From positions 1,733,026-1,797,025 of the forward strand of contig CAADRB010000025.1 in NCBI GenBank assembly GCA_900708905.1: a stretch of 64,000 nucleotides of DNA. The letters are read 5' to 3'. Positions 37,370 through 52,100 of the stretch are shown here, piece after piece. Source of the stretch: Hymenolepis diminuta (lineage: Eukaryota > Platyhelminthes > Cestoda > Cyclophyllidea > Hymenolepididae). The notes under the pieces are model-generated. The model saw only the letters and a program-made list of their open reading frames with translations, ran no database searches and had not been told where the DNA came from. The first letter of the stretch is position 1, and the number at the start of each line of letters is the position of its first letter. Position numbers and translations under genes: made by a program.

Positions 37370-37690
37370 CAAACAAGATCGGTTAACAAAGAACGCCATT
37401 ATATGATAAGGAGAGGAGATCGAAAGATATTAAGAGTAAAGTTAAGGTACCATGAAATTTTGCTTTACTTGATTTTTGTATCCGAGTTGCTCATTATGTA
37501 CTTAAAGGACAGCTCACGTTCCTAAGTTCAATCTTCATAATACAATCTCTAAAATAAGTGAGCAAATTCTTTCAGCGACGTCCAGCGCCTACTAATCTAG
37601 AGCTTAATTATGACAGTCAGCCTTTCCACTCCGATTCTTTTTAATTTAAATGCCGGAAAGTAGAATGATAAGCCATGAGCGGGAAGATGA
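37370..37690 (+). repeat. Repeat family R1, copy C
   Basis: A more diverged R1 copy. The shared order is GGTTAACAAAG, a GAGAGGAGA stretch, CTTTACTTGATTTTTG, CCGAGTTGC, GTACTTAAA, CAGCGCCTACTAATC and a GCCGGAAAGTAG box. Confidence 0.5.
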
Positions 37691-38860
37691 GACTTGCAAA
37701 TGGATTTTAAAGAGCCTTGTTCGCTAGAGTTAACGCATGGTGAATAATTCACCTTGCACAATTTGAATGTTTCGAAACTCAGTTTTTATAATTTGATCCG
37801 TGGGTTTCTGGATGAGTTCAGGGTAGACGACGAACCGAATCTCATAGTAGTTTCCTTTATGTTTTGCCCCGAAAAAATCAATTCCCGCAAGTTGTCCCAA
37901 TGTCGCCCACCATCCTTTTCAAGATGAGGAGCACATCGCTCTTGGAAGCCTGATAGTTATTTTGGACAAAACCTGCCATCAGTCTGATAGTGCTTCGATC
38001 TCTGGATGTCAATGATATGAAGATGACTTTTATTTCCGTTTAATGCCTCTGTTTCTTTAATTAAATATCTTGGATTAACTGTTATATCAATCTCTCTGAG
38101 ACTTAGTCAGCTGTAATCTAGCGATGTATAGTGGTTAGGAATACCATAGTAGGGGAAATAGATCTCCTACCAGTACCGCAGCATAGTAGAAACATATTTT
38201 ACCAAAGCGAAACACAGAGATTACTGACCAACTGGCTTGATTGGATAGCTGATTGTGTCACGCATTATAATAAAAATAACATCTAAAATCCTGATTTGAA
38301 TAAGTGTTAAATCTCAATCTGATGGCAGTTTTCTCTGAGATTCTCAAATTCTCCCTCTTGGAACGCAATTTACTCGTTTACTTTTCACTTTATTTACCCT
38401 TTAATTTCATAACTTAGCAGAAAAAGAGAATCAGACTTCGAATGAAAACATTTTCTCTTTTCCTCTCTCTTTTTCACCCCTATAATTGAGATTCGTTGAA
38501 ATTTACAGATGAAAATCCTTCAAATCTATAAAAGAAATTTAGGTTTGCCTTTATTTACTTCCGCGGCTAATTAAACTTTGCTCAAAATTTTAAAGTCAGA
38601 TAGAATTTGTTTAAATAGAGAAAAAATTAACTTGCTGTTTAATCTGTGTCCGTTAATTTGGCGAATTACGGGATATAAATTTACTATTATACCCTTTTTT
38701 CATTGGTTAGTCATTTAATTGCATAGATGGTGATAGAATAGCATGCTTCTTTGACGATAAGATGATTTCAAATAACAATGTTCAATTTAAACAAAACACT
38801 ATCGCAAGCCAATTAAGAGAATTTTTAACAAACATAACTTGGATAGAAGGAAGGAGCCGA

Positions 38861-38884
38861 GAAGTTTCTCTCACGAGAAACTCG
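38861..38884. repeat. Hairpin-forming inverted repeat
   Basis: AGTTTCTC-TCAC-GAGAAACT forms an 8-bp stem. With a 3-base bulge the stem extends to CGAG/CTCG. GAAGGAAGG and CCTTCCTTG lie further out and could extend the fold. Its function is unknown. Confidence 0.45.
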
Positions 38885-39734
38885 CATTCTATCACCTTCC
38901 TTGTTGCCCAGAACTAAGTCATGTGGTTGGGTACACATTACTGAATGTACAATAATTTCAATCTTCGACCTTCTAACCTCTGATTTGAATAAATACAAGT
39001 TTTATCAAACCAGTACTATCTGCCATCTTCTTTTATTAGCGAAATATTGAATTTTCTAAATAAAAATACATTATTTCAAGTTTACTTGGCTAATAATTAC
39101 ATTTAAGTGAAAATAAATTTCCATTAATTATGAATTAAAATATTAAGCTAAATAAATAAATCAGTGTTACAAAATATATTAAACTCACACAGATTTATGA
39201 TTATAGGAGGAAGTCATGAGAATGTAATTAATCATATAATAGAATTCTCCTTATTACTTTGGCCATAAAATTTCTCTCACTTCACCCAGAACTGTGTAAA
39301 AACCTTCAACGGAGATGCTGTCTTCATCTACTCAATTCTTGTTCCTCTTTTCCTCCCCATTAATCCTTGTGCGCAAATTTCATTCATTAAAACCCAGGTA
39401 GGAGATATCAGTGTCTTCTTATATTCGGTATCATCTTAAACACATTGCTGATGACAGTGACAACGTCAACATTGGAGAACAATCATTCGATTGGGCGCCG
39501 AGTTTTCTCTCTCACATTATGAGCAGTTAACATTCCGTAAGTAATCCACATGCTACTCATTATTTTATATTATTTTTAATTATTTAACGTTTGAAAAAAT
39601 ATGATTTTAATTATATCTGAAAGAAGCTGAAGGTTAATTCTGTTATTGAATTTCCCAAGTGTATTCAACAATTAACTTGAATAAAGGGGTGTCTCGAAGA
39701 CAATTTTATTAGAAATTCACATTTCACCACCATT

Positions 39735-39855
39735 ATTAATAACCGGGACTAATTATTGCGACCGGTCATCCACATTAATGGATACATACCGATAGGTATT
39801 GATCTCGTAATCTCTGACTTAGCAGAAGTGCACATTTATTAATGCTCCGACAGCT
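39735..39855 (+). repeat. Repeat family R4, copy 3 (weak)
   Basis: Shares ACCGGTCATC, ACCGATAGGTATTGATCT and CTGACTTAGCAGAAGTGCAC with the copies at 19.7 and 54.7 kb. The match is weak and its limits are approximate. Confidence 0.4.
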
Positions 39856-42800
39856 GTCAATTTCACCTTCTAAAACAATAGGACCTAGAGTAACTAGGTG
39901 AAGATCGAAGAGGCTTTGCACGCTTCTCTCTGACCTCTCGACAACCTAGTTTTATTCGAATGAATTAAGTTAGGGTTAAACTAGGCCGCCTTAGTTTCAA
40001 GAGCATTTATCATTCGCAAACATTAGCACTAAAAGTTTTAGACGAATAACTCCTCACATGCCTTCTTCATAAAATTTTATCTTCTGATAGCAATCAATAT
40101 TTAAAGTTGACAATCCAGATTGTATTTTATATCCTCGTAAATTCGGCTTTAAAATTCTGCAATAAAACTCGAAATCTAGATACTGTAAGTAAACATCTGC
40201 GTGACCATTTTTTTTCCGTTTCTGATGATATTCATAAAATCCTCCTGACTTCTCTGTCGCATTAAAATAAAAACTGTTCACATTCAGACAGGAGGAAATT
40301 GTAAAATAAACACGCCACTATTTGACACATCAAAGCATATAATTATCACTTGTTAGTAAATATATACAGATGGGGACAGAGTTATGTAACCTATTGCATT
40401 CTCAGAAAATCGTAAGACGAGCAGTAGCATGGAGGTTCGTAATATCAGAGGCCACAAAAAATGTTTAAGATTCATCTTTATTGAATCTCAGGCCCGTAAA
40501 TTCAAGCTGTCGATAATTGCCAAATACGTAATCCCTCAATTAGAAGTTTTAAAAAATGACTTCTCTGCTGAAGGTGAAACACCCGAGCCTAAATAATTGG
40601 GGAAATTTTTATTGTACCTTTCAAAACGCGACCAATTATCCTTCTTATTACACTTCTTTCCTATCATTGAAGTAGTAATGCAAATAGTCAAGGAATTTTT
40701 CGGTGAAAGTTGCTTTTAAGGGTGATTATGCCATTTCGAAACTTGAAAATGACGAAAATAGACTCTGAGGGCAACTATCTTCTGTTCCTCAACAAAAGTC
40801 TACCAAACATATGTCTATTTTATCTTTTGACTCTACTAACTCCTCCGCAACGCAATTATTTACTTACTCCTCTGTTGTAAGTTATCTAAGGAAATATTCA
40901 TGCTGTACAGAGTTGACACTAGAAAATCTAAAACCACGACATAAATTTAATAGCTAATAGACAAAAAGGAAGATTTTTTAATCATACCGTCAACCAATTT
41001 TCATATACAATCATAATTATACAAGCAGCAGATAATGGTCCCTTGAGAAGGCCAAATTACAATTCAGAAGTATGTTTTCATGCTCGAAATCATTTGAGAA
41101 AATATGGGGGGAGCGGAGTAGGGATGGGAGGGAACGAAGGACAAGGGATGGGGGCTGGATACTGAGTTAGTCATTTGGTGACAGCTTTCCAAGAGGAACA
41201 TGAATCAACGAGAAAAAATAATTTGGAATGCGCTTCTCTGATTGTATTTGAGGGATTTGTGAAAGAAATTTGTAGATAAATTTGCTCAATGGGCACACTT
41301 TGCACGGCATCCCCTGCTAAAAGTAGAAAGAAAATCACTCTTAAATGCAAGGGATCAACGGCATCAAGAACAAACTGTGCCAATCAGTTAATTATATATA
41401 CATATGTATATATTCATACATTCAGAAAAAATGCCAATCTATAAGAAGGAATCAAGGTCCGCATCTAAAGTCGCTGCTCCGCCAGTAGTCTGGACAACTA
41501 CTCTACTGCAGCGATCATTAATTATAATTTTCAAATCACGGATGGAACGATTTTTCCAAAAAAACTTCGCATGATGAGTATGTGTCTAATATGTCACACT
41601 TTTGTTTTAGTGAGGTTATGATGTGAATGTTTATATACTTTGGAAAATAGGTCACACCAGACAAAAACACTTCTCCTATTAATTGATCATTACCAAGCTC
41701 GTGGTTTGTCATCCCAAATGCTGCAAACAATTGTGCGTGATGCTGTAAATGATAAAATCATGAAATTAATTACCGCTATTATTTCCGGTCACTGCTTAGG
41801 ATTGTGTCTGATTCTTGTTGTATAATATATAGTTCACTTTTGTTAAATATAACAACTTAGCGCGTATTTAAATCGTCTAGTGAGATCTGTTAGGTTTGTT
41901 GTGGGGAGGAAAGCACGAAATATTTTCGAAGCCTGAACGAAATTCATAAATACTTCTTCAAATGGAATACATGCCTTGGGAACTAAATATATCAATTACT
42001 CTTCTTCCTTGATCATTCCCGAGAATGAAATTTCCTTGCTACTGCCTTACTGGCTAATAAGTAATTAATCCAACACTCTACTCAAGTTATATATAAACCG
42101 TGGTATTATTTAATTAAATAGCTCTAGTTAATTTACAAAGTCTTTCTCTTCTTTCCTCTGAATTTGAGCAACAGCTTACTGTTGTGGGAAGCTAAGATTA
42201 TAAAAATGGCTACAGGATTTTGCATTAAAGATATTTTATGCGTTTTAATGTTATTTCGCCTTATTTATTTTGACGAGAGATATATAACAAACTTATATTG
42301 CCAGTCCCTCATTTTCAATTGATTAAATTTTAAACACCGGAGACTGCAACTCCGACCTAGGACCGAAGAACAAATCCTGACGTTTAAATGTTGGAAATCT
42401 AAGCCACAATATGTGCATATCAGTTGATAAAATGACAGACCATCTGAAGGCAAGAGAAGGTTTCCAATCTGTTTGAGATGGTAAGATAAAAAATTCGCTT
42501 GTTTCCAAATCACCTGAATGTAATTCACTGCATGACTCTTTAAATCCTTGCTCTAGAATTAAGTTTGCCAATTATGCAGGAAGAAATTCTACGAAACGAC
42601 GTTCTAATATCCTTAGTTCAACGTGACTAGATCATCGGGAAAATATAGCGCTATAGTTACTAATGCAAGACCAGAGTGAAACATCAAGATTTTAGACAAA
42701 CAAAAAGACTATTATCTGTTGGTTGGCTCAGATAAGAATAGTTGACAGCAACATATTTGCTTAGGGTCGAGTTAAGGACACCTTTGATTAAAAATTGGAC

Positions 42801-43121
42801 TGAAAATCAGCTTTCAATGGCCAAAATGTTTGAATTTGCCGAATTTTCGCAGTCAAACATTTCTCAAACCAGATCGTTTAATGCTTGAGAATAACCTACT
42901 TCTACAACTGCTAAAGCTGATGAAACGGAGTACGTCTTCAGATCGAAACTGCTAGTTCGACCTAATTATTTGGAAACACCAGGTAGCATTTATTTATGTC
43001 ACAAAATTTAGGAAATTAAGGTGCATCAAGCTCACTCGCAATTAAATAAAATTTAAGGGAAAGGAAATTGAACTGACCATTTTGGGTTTGGAGCAAAATG
43101 AATAGCCACCGGGTTGGCACT

Positions 43122-43127
43122 TTTATT
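43122..43127 (-). terminator. AATAAA overlapping the MPDZ stop codon
   Basis: The stop codon is embedded in CAATAAAAG, so the hexamer overlaps it. It may be chance in AT-rich DNA, and a downstream signal could be the one used. Confidence 0.3.
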
Positions 43128-46100
43128 GCTCAGTGTTAAAAGCCGCGGCAATAGAGTTAATTGGGATTGGTTGGTTTTTGAGCCGACCTAACCGCAACGA
43201 AACTGTTCCCTGCGATGCCTGAAACGAATAGATAATAATAGAATTACATAAAAGAAAAATAAATTGCTCAATTCCGGTCTCTTTTAAAATAAGTATGAGC
43301 TGCCACTGAAATGCGACCAGGTGCCTATTATAAAGTCCCTTTGATTTCAGTTTATTCAGACAATGGGATATATAGATAAGGATAAAATTTCCTATCCCTA
43401 CAAAGATATTAGATCATAAAGAACTCTTCATATGGACTATACCGATAACAACTTCGTCCAATTGTCCCTTTCAGGTTAATTATCATGATGTCAAGAGCAT
43501 TGTGCACCACATGTTGATGGGAATGACACGTGGCTTGCAGACCACCTAAAAATATGAATTTTTTCATCCTTGCTCAAAGCATGTGTGGGCATATGATCTA
43601 AATAAATTTCCATTAAGAAATATCATATGGACAAGTCAATCTAGAGTCATAAAGTCTAAAGGATATGTGAAAGTTGGACCAAGAACAATGAGAGAGGTTG
43701 AATTTGAGATGGCTGTAACCCTACGAAGCAGTTAAGTTCTGTCAACATACTGTTAAGCCAAATTTTAGTATTGGAACAGTAGAATTCAGCAAAACTAACT
43801 GATCAAGAATGTTTATAGAGATCGTCATACTAGGGAGGCTTAGCGATGTGTAATTTCTGGATATTTTGAATTGTATCAATGAAAATCACAGTTAAGCCAC
43901 CATTCTCCAACGAGTATAATCTTTAGTGCAAAGCTCATTTAAAAACTTTTGAAGCAATCTGATAGTTAATTTCTAACAAAAACCCTCGAAGTTCGAAAAG
44001 ACTCCCATATCTTTGAATTTAAGTGCGTGTTAATCGAGATTCGACAGAAAATCCTAGTACTCAAATACCAAATCAGCTTCCCCTTTTCATTAAGATTTAA
44101 GATACTCATAATAATAACATATGAATCTGCTTACAACACTCAATATGCATGAAATTCTTCCTATTCCACATTAAGAGGAAAACAATTAACAGAGATTGTT
44201 AAGCACAGAACTAATTCCGAATGCGATAAGGAAAAACGATAACAGTAGCAGTCCTCAAAGTGACAAAGGAACAAATCACGTGGTACTTGTCTATTCCAAT
44301 TACTCTCAGCACTTACCTCGGTGTTTATTTCAATCATTTAGAAGTAGTGGAAAAAAAAACAATTTTTAATCAAATAGGATAATATCTACATGCAATTTGG
44401 CTTTTGCTTAAGTTAAATTATAATAAAATTGACAAATTATCTTATTTCCGGGAGAATAAACAAACATACTCCATTGGATTAAAACAAGATCATGCGTAAG
44501 AATTTTTTGAATCGAACAGATGTTGCTTAAGCGATAATAGTCCAATATTTAGGGGTTGAAGAAGTAATTAAAGAATGCCTCTAATAATAAATAAGTTTAA
44601 GATTATTCACCTTGTTTTTATTTAGAAGTATTTAGAATGATTTATTATTCAGCAAATACTCAACAAAGTTCTAAAATATAATTACAAGATAATAAATTAA
44701 ATTATTTTCGTGCCAAATTAATTCGTCATTTGGAAACAGAGAAAAGTGCTTAATATTAATATCTCAAATGAAATTAATTACATTCGTCATATAATCATAT
44801 TAGGAAGTGCAAAAGTGAAGAATAGTGATATGTCCTAGAGCCAATAAAAGGCGACCACTATTTAGTTATTCTTAATACTGTTCAAAAGGATTTCAAATGA
44901 TGACACTATCAATAATATAAATATAATTCAGAGGCACAGATTCCCAATTACTCAAAAAGGTAAAAATAGCGTCCTTTAATGCATATCATATTAGTTTTAT
45001 GAAGGAAGCACGCGAATGAGTAGGAAAGAGCGCTGATTGTACATAAATAACTCCTAATCAATTTCTATCAAGATCAGTCTCATCTGAGATCTATTTTGTC
45101 CCTGACCTCTCAATACTAATCTTATATTTTTACAGTTTGCTGACAACAACTGATCATGAAATAGTCGTTATGTTTTAACCTAAATATTAATTAGATCTCT
45201 GATACCCATCTCATCTTTCCTTGTTTTTCCAAATTTTTCGCTCAACCTAAAATTCTCACCTTTTACGGTAAAGATCATAATAGTTGAGAAGGGCAAATTT
45301 GGATCCTACTTTTAAGAATCAGTGATTCCAGAATCTTGTGTTTCTTCATTTGTCAATTTACAAATCTATCTCCTGGAAATCTTGACGATTTTAAGGAATC
45401 ATTCTCAAGTAAATTGAGCTGCAGAAAATTTATCGTAAGCCGAAAGTGCTCCAGTTTTGGAGACATTATTTCCGTAAAACGAAGATGAAGAATGCCCGTG
45501 GTAAGGAAGGTTATGCAGTTAAACAATTTGATTTGTACTAGAGAATGATGTTGGAGGATTGAATTTTTGAATAGCAACGCATCGTTTATTTCATTAATTA
45601 GAGTTTTAATTAATCCTTTGTTCTTTTACCACACTACTATTGTAATATAAGACTGAAGCCATACTCTAATTATTACAGTTTTCAAGAAAGAGAAATAGCA
45701 CGCGCCTTATGGAGATATGCCCTAATTAGGAATAATTAAGAACACATTGATCTACTTTGCCAGATTTTCCTTTGACGATTATAAGGCAAATCAACAGATG
45801 TCGCGACCAGCGACTTGTTAGCTGTTTGAGGGGGTGTTAGGTCGTTGCTATTGAGAGAAATGATGTTTATCCACGCCAGGTTTGCCAATTGAATAACCTA
45901 AGCCTCAGCAGCACTAAGGACAGAGGCACTAAAGATCGTATCGCTCCGGCAAGCCCCGTTTTTCTTCAAACCCTTGATATTCAATATTTTGTGGCCTTCA
46001 GACTAAATTTGTAATTGAAAGCTCATATTGCATCAATTCTTACCTCTACCAATTTACTGTTTTGTAGATATCACCTGAGACGATGGCGATATAGATCGCA

Positions 46101-49100
46101 GAATCGCTGTATAAAATGAGTCAAACCGTTTTGTTTAGGAAAGAAGGCTTATGAATACGAATCTGAGCCATCAGAAGGCCACATGTTCTTATGACTCTAA
46201 TCAAACAACTATAGCTCAAAAGGGGAAAAAACCTGATATCGGTATTTGACATCCTAGCGTTGTGTTTCATGTTTCACTCATCCTATTTGCGGTGATCTGT
46301 CGAATCGATAATAATATTGAATCCTGCCTCAGTTAGACACAGACTATATCATAGAAATTCTCTCTTGACTTTGAGCTACAATGGAGCTAACAATTAAGCA
46401 GCATCTGCCTGTTGAATGTGTAACCATCCAGGTTTTAAAGTTAGTAGCTTGATAATGTGGACGTCCTAGAAGTAGTAGAAAGTTATAACCTTCTGGCGCA
46501 ACATTGGACACTCAACAGCCTTGCTTCGCCCCTTTCTGCCCAACAATTTTTTTCTTCTGATGTCACCCGATATGTTCATACTCGTAGAGAGAGAATTCAG
46601 ATAGTCCAATGGCTATTCGCGCCACAATGGAGCTGAGTGGTGGAGTGGGGAAAATTGTCAAAGATCCACATAGACAAAGCAAAGTTAATGCGTCATGGAA
46701 AAGCACCGGCAAATTAAGTGGAAAACCCAGGTGATAAATAAACGAGATTCTATCAAGCTTGGTAATCTAAATATTTCCAGGTCAACATATCTTAATAATG
46801 AAATAGTATGTATGAATTCAAGATCTCAAATTTAATTTTTGCATTTTAAGTAAGAAATCCCTAAGTTTCGAATCATTTCCCTCTAAGTGAGGCAAATTCG
46901 TCTGCACAAGTGATTGCTATTTATGCATTTCTAAAAATACAGTGTTGCGATTCAAGGTCAAGAACTGTTTCTTAACTTCCACCGACAACTAACCATTTTT
47001 TTTCACTTCTAAAGGAGTTGGAAAAGAAAATTCCGCAAAGAAAATCGGTCTCTTTTTAAGAGCAGAATGTTGCGAGATATGAAAATAAATAATCACAGAG
47101 AATGACAACTTGATCATTAGATCTGTAGCCTTGGCTAATAAAGGAAAACCGATTAGGATGAAGGTTTTTGAACTTAAATACTTCCAAAAATTTGTCATAA
47201 TTCATCAAAAAGAGAATTGCAAGGAAACCATAAAAAGACAATGGAATATTTCTTCGGACATTAGATTTAAAAGCTCAAATTAAAAGTGCAAATCGCTTTC
47301 ATTATGAAAATATCTTATAAATACAGCTTAACATAAAAATACATTCTGAAATTGCTTGACTGGATTCTATCTTTAACTATCACCTTCATGATCTTCATTT
47401 TGCCCCTCTGAACTGCGCAATAGGACTGCTTTTAATTTAGAGACTAACGTAAGTTGATTTATTGGTACTGGAGTGGGAAAACTCTCATTAGGACATTAAG
47501 CTAAAGCACTAAGCAAATGGAATGACAACCATTAAATATGAAAAAATGGCAGAATGCAAAACTGATAAGTTGCAACTTTTAGTTACAAGAGTCACGTAAA
47601 TGATGATTTCATAGTTTGAGAATAAAATAATCAATCGATGCTGTCAATTAACGCTTACTCCTGCTAACAGGGATTTCCTAGGTATTGCAATTCTAAGTTG
47701 GCTAAAGATCTATTCCATGGCAAATTAACAACCATTTCCTACTGCTTTCATTTTAGAAGTCGGCAAACGATAGTGGAATCATACCCAAGAGGACTGTTTA
47801 AAGCACTTTCAGGGGAAAAAACACTGAAATATCTTCAAAAGGATGAAGATAAGTTGAGAATACAAAACCACATCAGATTACGCGCAGGTCAAAGTGATTA
47901 GTTTTACTTGAATATAACTTTACAATAAGGTCACTCTTTTAGTATGTAGGGAAAAGGTGTGCTAAATGCGACTAATTTAAACGACGGTGAAGTCGTTTTG
48001 CAGTTTTGTTTTTACATTCAACTTGCTGAGAAGGTCAAGACTTGATTAATTAATAGACACGGCAATTAACTGTATATGATCAATTTATCTCTTCTAATGC
48101 ACAAGCCTTCCCGAAAACGACGAATCTGTAAGTATCGATGAGTTTTCCCGAAATTAAATTCAGATCTTTTATCATAATTACCGAGTTACCGACAAGAATG
48201 AGTTTATTTACCAAGGACAAGGAGAAGTTTAAACTTTTTCACCTCCATTTCGTAAACAATGGTGTTGCTCTCGATATCTGCTTGATCCTTTACTTCTCAT
48301 CGCAATATCACTCTTCCATATGTTTAAATAGGTTCCTAAAATATAAAATTCCGTTTTTCCCTTGCCGCGTCAGTAATAATATTATTCATCCCACGCCAAA
48401 AGAATGTTCTTTGGTAGTAATATTAATGAAGAAGATACCTTGTAGCCTCTCTTTACATCCCACTAATAAAAAGGTATAAAAGTACGTGAAGCTAATACGA
48501 TTAGCATTTTTGTGGTTTCAGAAAGTGGCTAAAAACATTTGCATAAAAAGAATAGTTCTAGACGGAAAACAACTTTAAATTATTGCAACCTCCGATAAAC
48601 TTTTTGACTCTCTAAGAATAATGAAGCCTGGTTAAATCAAGCTTTATTGGCAATTAGCTTTAAATGTCTTCAAAAAGATTTACAAATGAACTAACCTTTA
48701 GCAGGGTAGCCACGTCTTCCTGGGAGCTATTTTCTACATCAATATCGTTGATCGCCAGAATTTGATCACCGATCATTATTCGACCGTCTAGTTGGGCCGT
48801 ACTGGCCTTAATCTAGAGGAAGAAAAGAGAAAAAGTACAACATGATAGCAAATTCATGTCAATTCTTGTCATCCCGCTAGTATCCTCCCTACTAAAACGC
48901 AAAAACATGGTGTCTAAAAATCGGGGCTTTTGACAACTAATAGGCTTTTTAACTCAAATATGGAGCAGTATCACCACCGGATCTTTTGAAATTGATAACA
49001 CCAGTTGTAAACCTTCCTCTACTATCAGATCTATGTAAAATGCTTTATGAAACGCACGGTAATGAAAAAGCAGAAAGACATCACTTCCTATGAATTAATA

Positions 49101-52100
49101 TTTGCAACTCCCATCCATTAGCAGTAATTGCAACTATCACTATGAAGAACTAGTTGGTTTAAGAACCAATATCTTCTAATATCCCAATTCACCTCCCTTT
49201 CTATATTAAAAAATAATTTATAACTATAAATCTTTTGCCTGGAACATGTCATTAATGGTAAACACAACTAATGCCATTCGATTACACTAAGTACTTATTT
49301 CAAAGCACAACTTGTGCATCCATTCAAACTTCAACAATTCTGGATTATCTAGTCCGTTGAATGGAAATTGCGAGGCGTTGACAGAAGTGAAATTAGTAGC
49401 TGCCCTGACTAGAGAGAAAGTTTCCTGGAGCCTCTTATGAAAGACAAGTTTTCTGCAGCCTTTCCTATTGATCAATTATTTGATTTTGAAAATGTGGGAC
49501 AACTTTTAATCACGCTACAAAACATTTTTAATTCCAAAACAGTACGGCCAACTTCTAGTAATTTTATTTAAATATGAGATGCAAATAAATTTGGTCAAAG
49601 AACGGTTGGTGGTCCAAATCACAAGTTTAGACGAAAATATGACTAAAATGCTCTCAAGATTTTAGTTCTAATTTTGTCATAATCTCTCCCCGTTCATTAT
49701 TTATGCATTAACGTGCCTCTGGAACATTATCGTGTGTGGTCTGCCTGAGTTTTTTCCTATGTTGCTCGACCTACCAGATCGCAGACGATAACTCCCAGCC
49801 CAGATCTCTCGGTCGAAGGAGGGGGCAACTTATTTGGAGGTGATGCTGAAGCATTTGTTGCAGTATTATTGCCAGGAGATACTCCGTTAGAAGTCACGAG
49901 GGGAGGACCAGATCGTTCCACAATGCATAACCCCAGTCCTCGTCCAGGTTTCTTCACAAAATCCACCGTGACTTCTTGATCATACCATTTGGTTTGAACT
50001 CCAGGTCCGGGTCGTTCAACCACGAAGGCGATACTTCCATTGCTAGTATCATCTGCATGATGGGAGGGAGAGGTCATAGCAACGACTTTGGAAAGGTCGG
50101 CATCGTTTGTCAGAGGAGTTTGACCTGAGAATGCCGCTCCGATAGTTGAAACGGCAACGGCGTAGGGGAGGTTGGAAAGCGACTCATCATTAACTGCCAG
50201 CAGTCGGTCGCCGGGTTGTATTCGACCGTCCAAGGCGACGGCACCCTCGGGAAAGATTTCATGTACTTGAAGAACACCCTGTCACAAAGGTAATATCAAT
50301 TAGTTAGTTTGAGACTTAACCAAATGACCAATAACATAGCACTTAACATAGCTATCACATAGTAACCAAATCAGATACAAAGTGAATTATTTGTAAATCA
50401 ATTTATATAAAAGAGCTAAGAAAACGATAATTAAAAATTTGATATATCAGTTCACCTATGTATGGATAAAGTAAGCAGCTTCACTTTTATGCAAAATCAT
50501 TTTGCTTTCTTATTTTGAAAGAAAATCACAATTAATTACCCGGTCAATAAGGACTAGATATTATGGACAAGAATTTGCTCAGCAATCCAGATAACGAATC
50601 ATGAACTTTAAATTTTGGAACGTGAACAATCAATAAACTAACAAATACTGTACAGTTTGAGCCCAAAATCTGAATAAAGCAAGGCAATTCGCTACCCTGA
50701 CTCTACTCTTGAGGTCATTTCGACTCCCTCCCAATTAACATAAACTGGGCTTACTGTTCACTAATAAAATTGCAAAAAATTGCCTGCTATGAACCATAAG
50801 GAATTAATCTGAAGTATAATTATAATTATATTATAGTTAATCTTCTTCAGTATAATCAGAAGATAACTATGCTTGGAATGATTTCTTTAAAACTGGTTCA
50901 TGGAACGCTCGAAGTGAATTTGCACTAATCGGATTCGAGTAATCGACTTTTAGTGCATTCAAAAAACATAGAAGGCAAAACTGTCTACAGCTGCAATGAA
51001 AAATACTTCGGAGGTGAATATTTTTGATTTTATAGCCTTTGTTATTCTAAACTGTGCGTTTTCCGGTTAGTTCTTTAATTTACAGGCTGAGTAAACAAAA
51101 CTTTTTTCTTAACCACCATGTTTTAAATAGTGAGAATTATTTTATAATTGAACGAATAATTTTTAGGTGATTAAGAAAAAATAATTTAGTTTAAAATATT
51201 TAAAGCATATTTGCTCCAATTTCTACTATAGCAGATCAAAGCAGAGAAAATCAACTTGCAAGGGAGGTTTCACAGCCACCAATGAGGGAGATACCGAGAC
51301 TGAGGGAGGCATTTTTACGGATTCGAATGAGGGTCTTCTGCCCAGGGAGAATGGGTCGGGTGGAGGCAGATTCATGGTCATCACATTTATCGACACCATT
51401 CCTGCAGTGTTGTCCACGTGATCGGTGAGAGGCTGTAAACCTCTCAAGGGCTGCCTCGTATCGACCTCGTAAAGCAGCCCCACTGCCCTCAATTTCAGCT
51501 CCGGAACCACTACTCAGCGGTAAAACGGGAATTGGGGGACCGGCTAGTTGGGTCAGACTAGCCATAGGGACTACTCCGAGGAAATTCTTAATCGCTAGTC
51601 GCTTTGAAAATCCCGGAATCACGGTGTCGGGGCATGAGGCACGACGAATTTTGCCAGAGTTGATTGCTGGGGATAAGTACTCAAAATTCTCGGATTCTGC
51701 TGGTCTTTGAGTAGCTGTTGCAGCATAAATAAAATGAATTATTTGAGATGATTTCTAAATTAGGAGTTAAATGAAAATCAGGATCCCATTGAGTGGTTCA
51801 ATGCCAAAACCTCAGGGATATCTGTATTTTAAAATACTCTCTACACTGTACCATGTTGGAAGTGAATTTTCGTAGTGGCTAGCATTCGTACAAGTATTGG
51901 GTCATGTTAAATAATCATATAGTGACATATTGTTATTTTTTATCTTACTTCATTTATTCGTGCCCTTTAACTGACACGTTAACTTTGTTTTGTCTTCGTG
52001 CACTTTAAATATTCCTATCTACTTCCGCTGCGCTAATGAATTTGAGTCGTGTATCGCGGCAAATGAAGCCTCACAAAACATAATATAATGTGGATACACC

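Larger units (their letters stand above)
30781..43122. other. Intergenic, no host gene recognised
   Basis: About 12 kb of AT-rich DNA with repeats (R2 copy d, R1 copy C, R4 copy 3) and small inverted repeats (32622-32661, 35578-35605, 38861-38884). Open frames at 40054, 41171, 41640 and 42265 are short and match no family I know. Confidence 0.6.

Noticed and set aside
41171..41383. Candidate last exon of MPDZ after a TTTTAG acceptor
   Set aside because: Neither frame continues the PDZ11 strand. The exon at 43218-43123 (ASQGTVSLRLGR) does so exactly and in phase.
41394..41413. Perfect 20-bp AT palindrome
   Set aside because: An alternating TA run around CATATG is expected by chance in AT-rich DNA.
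46611..46733. Short plus-strand open frame of about 40 codons with balanced base composition
   Set aside because: Too short, no recognised motif, and inside the last MPDZ intron on the opposite strand.
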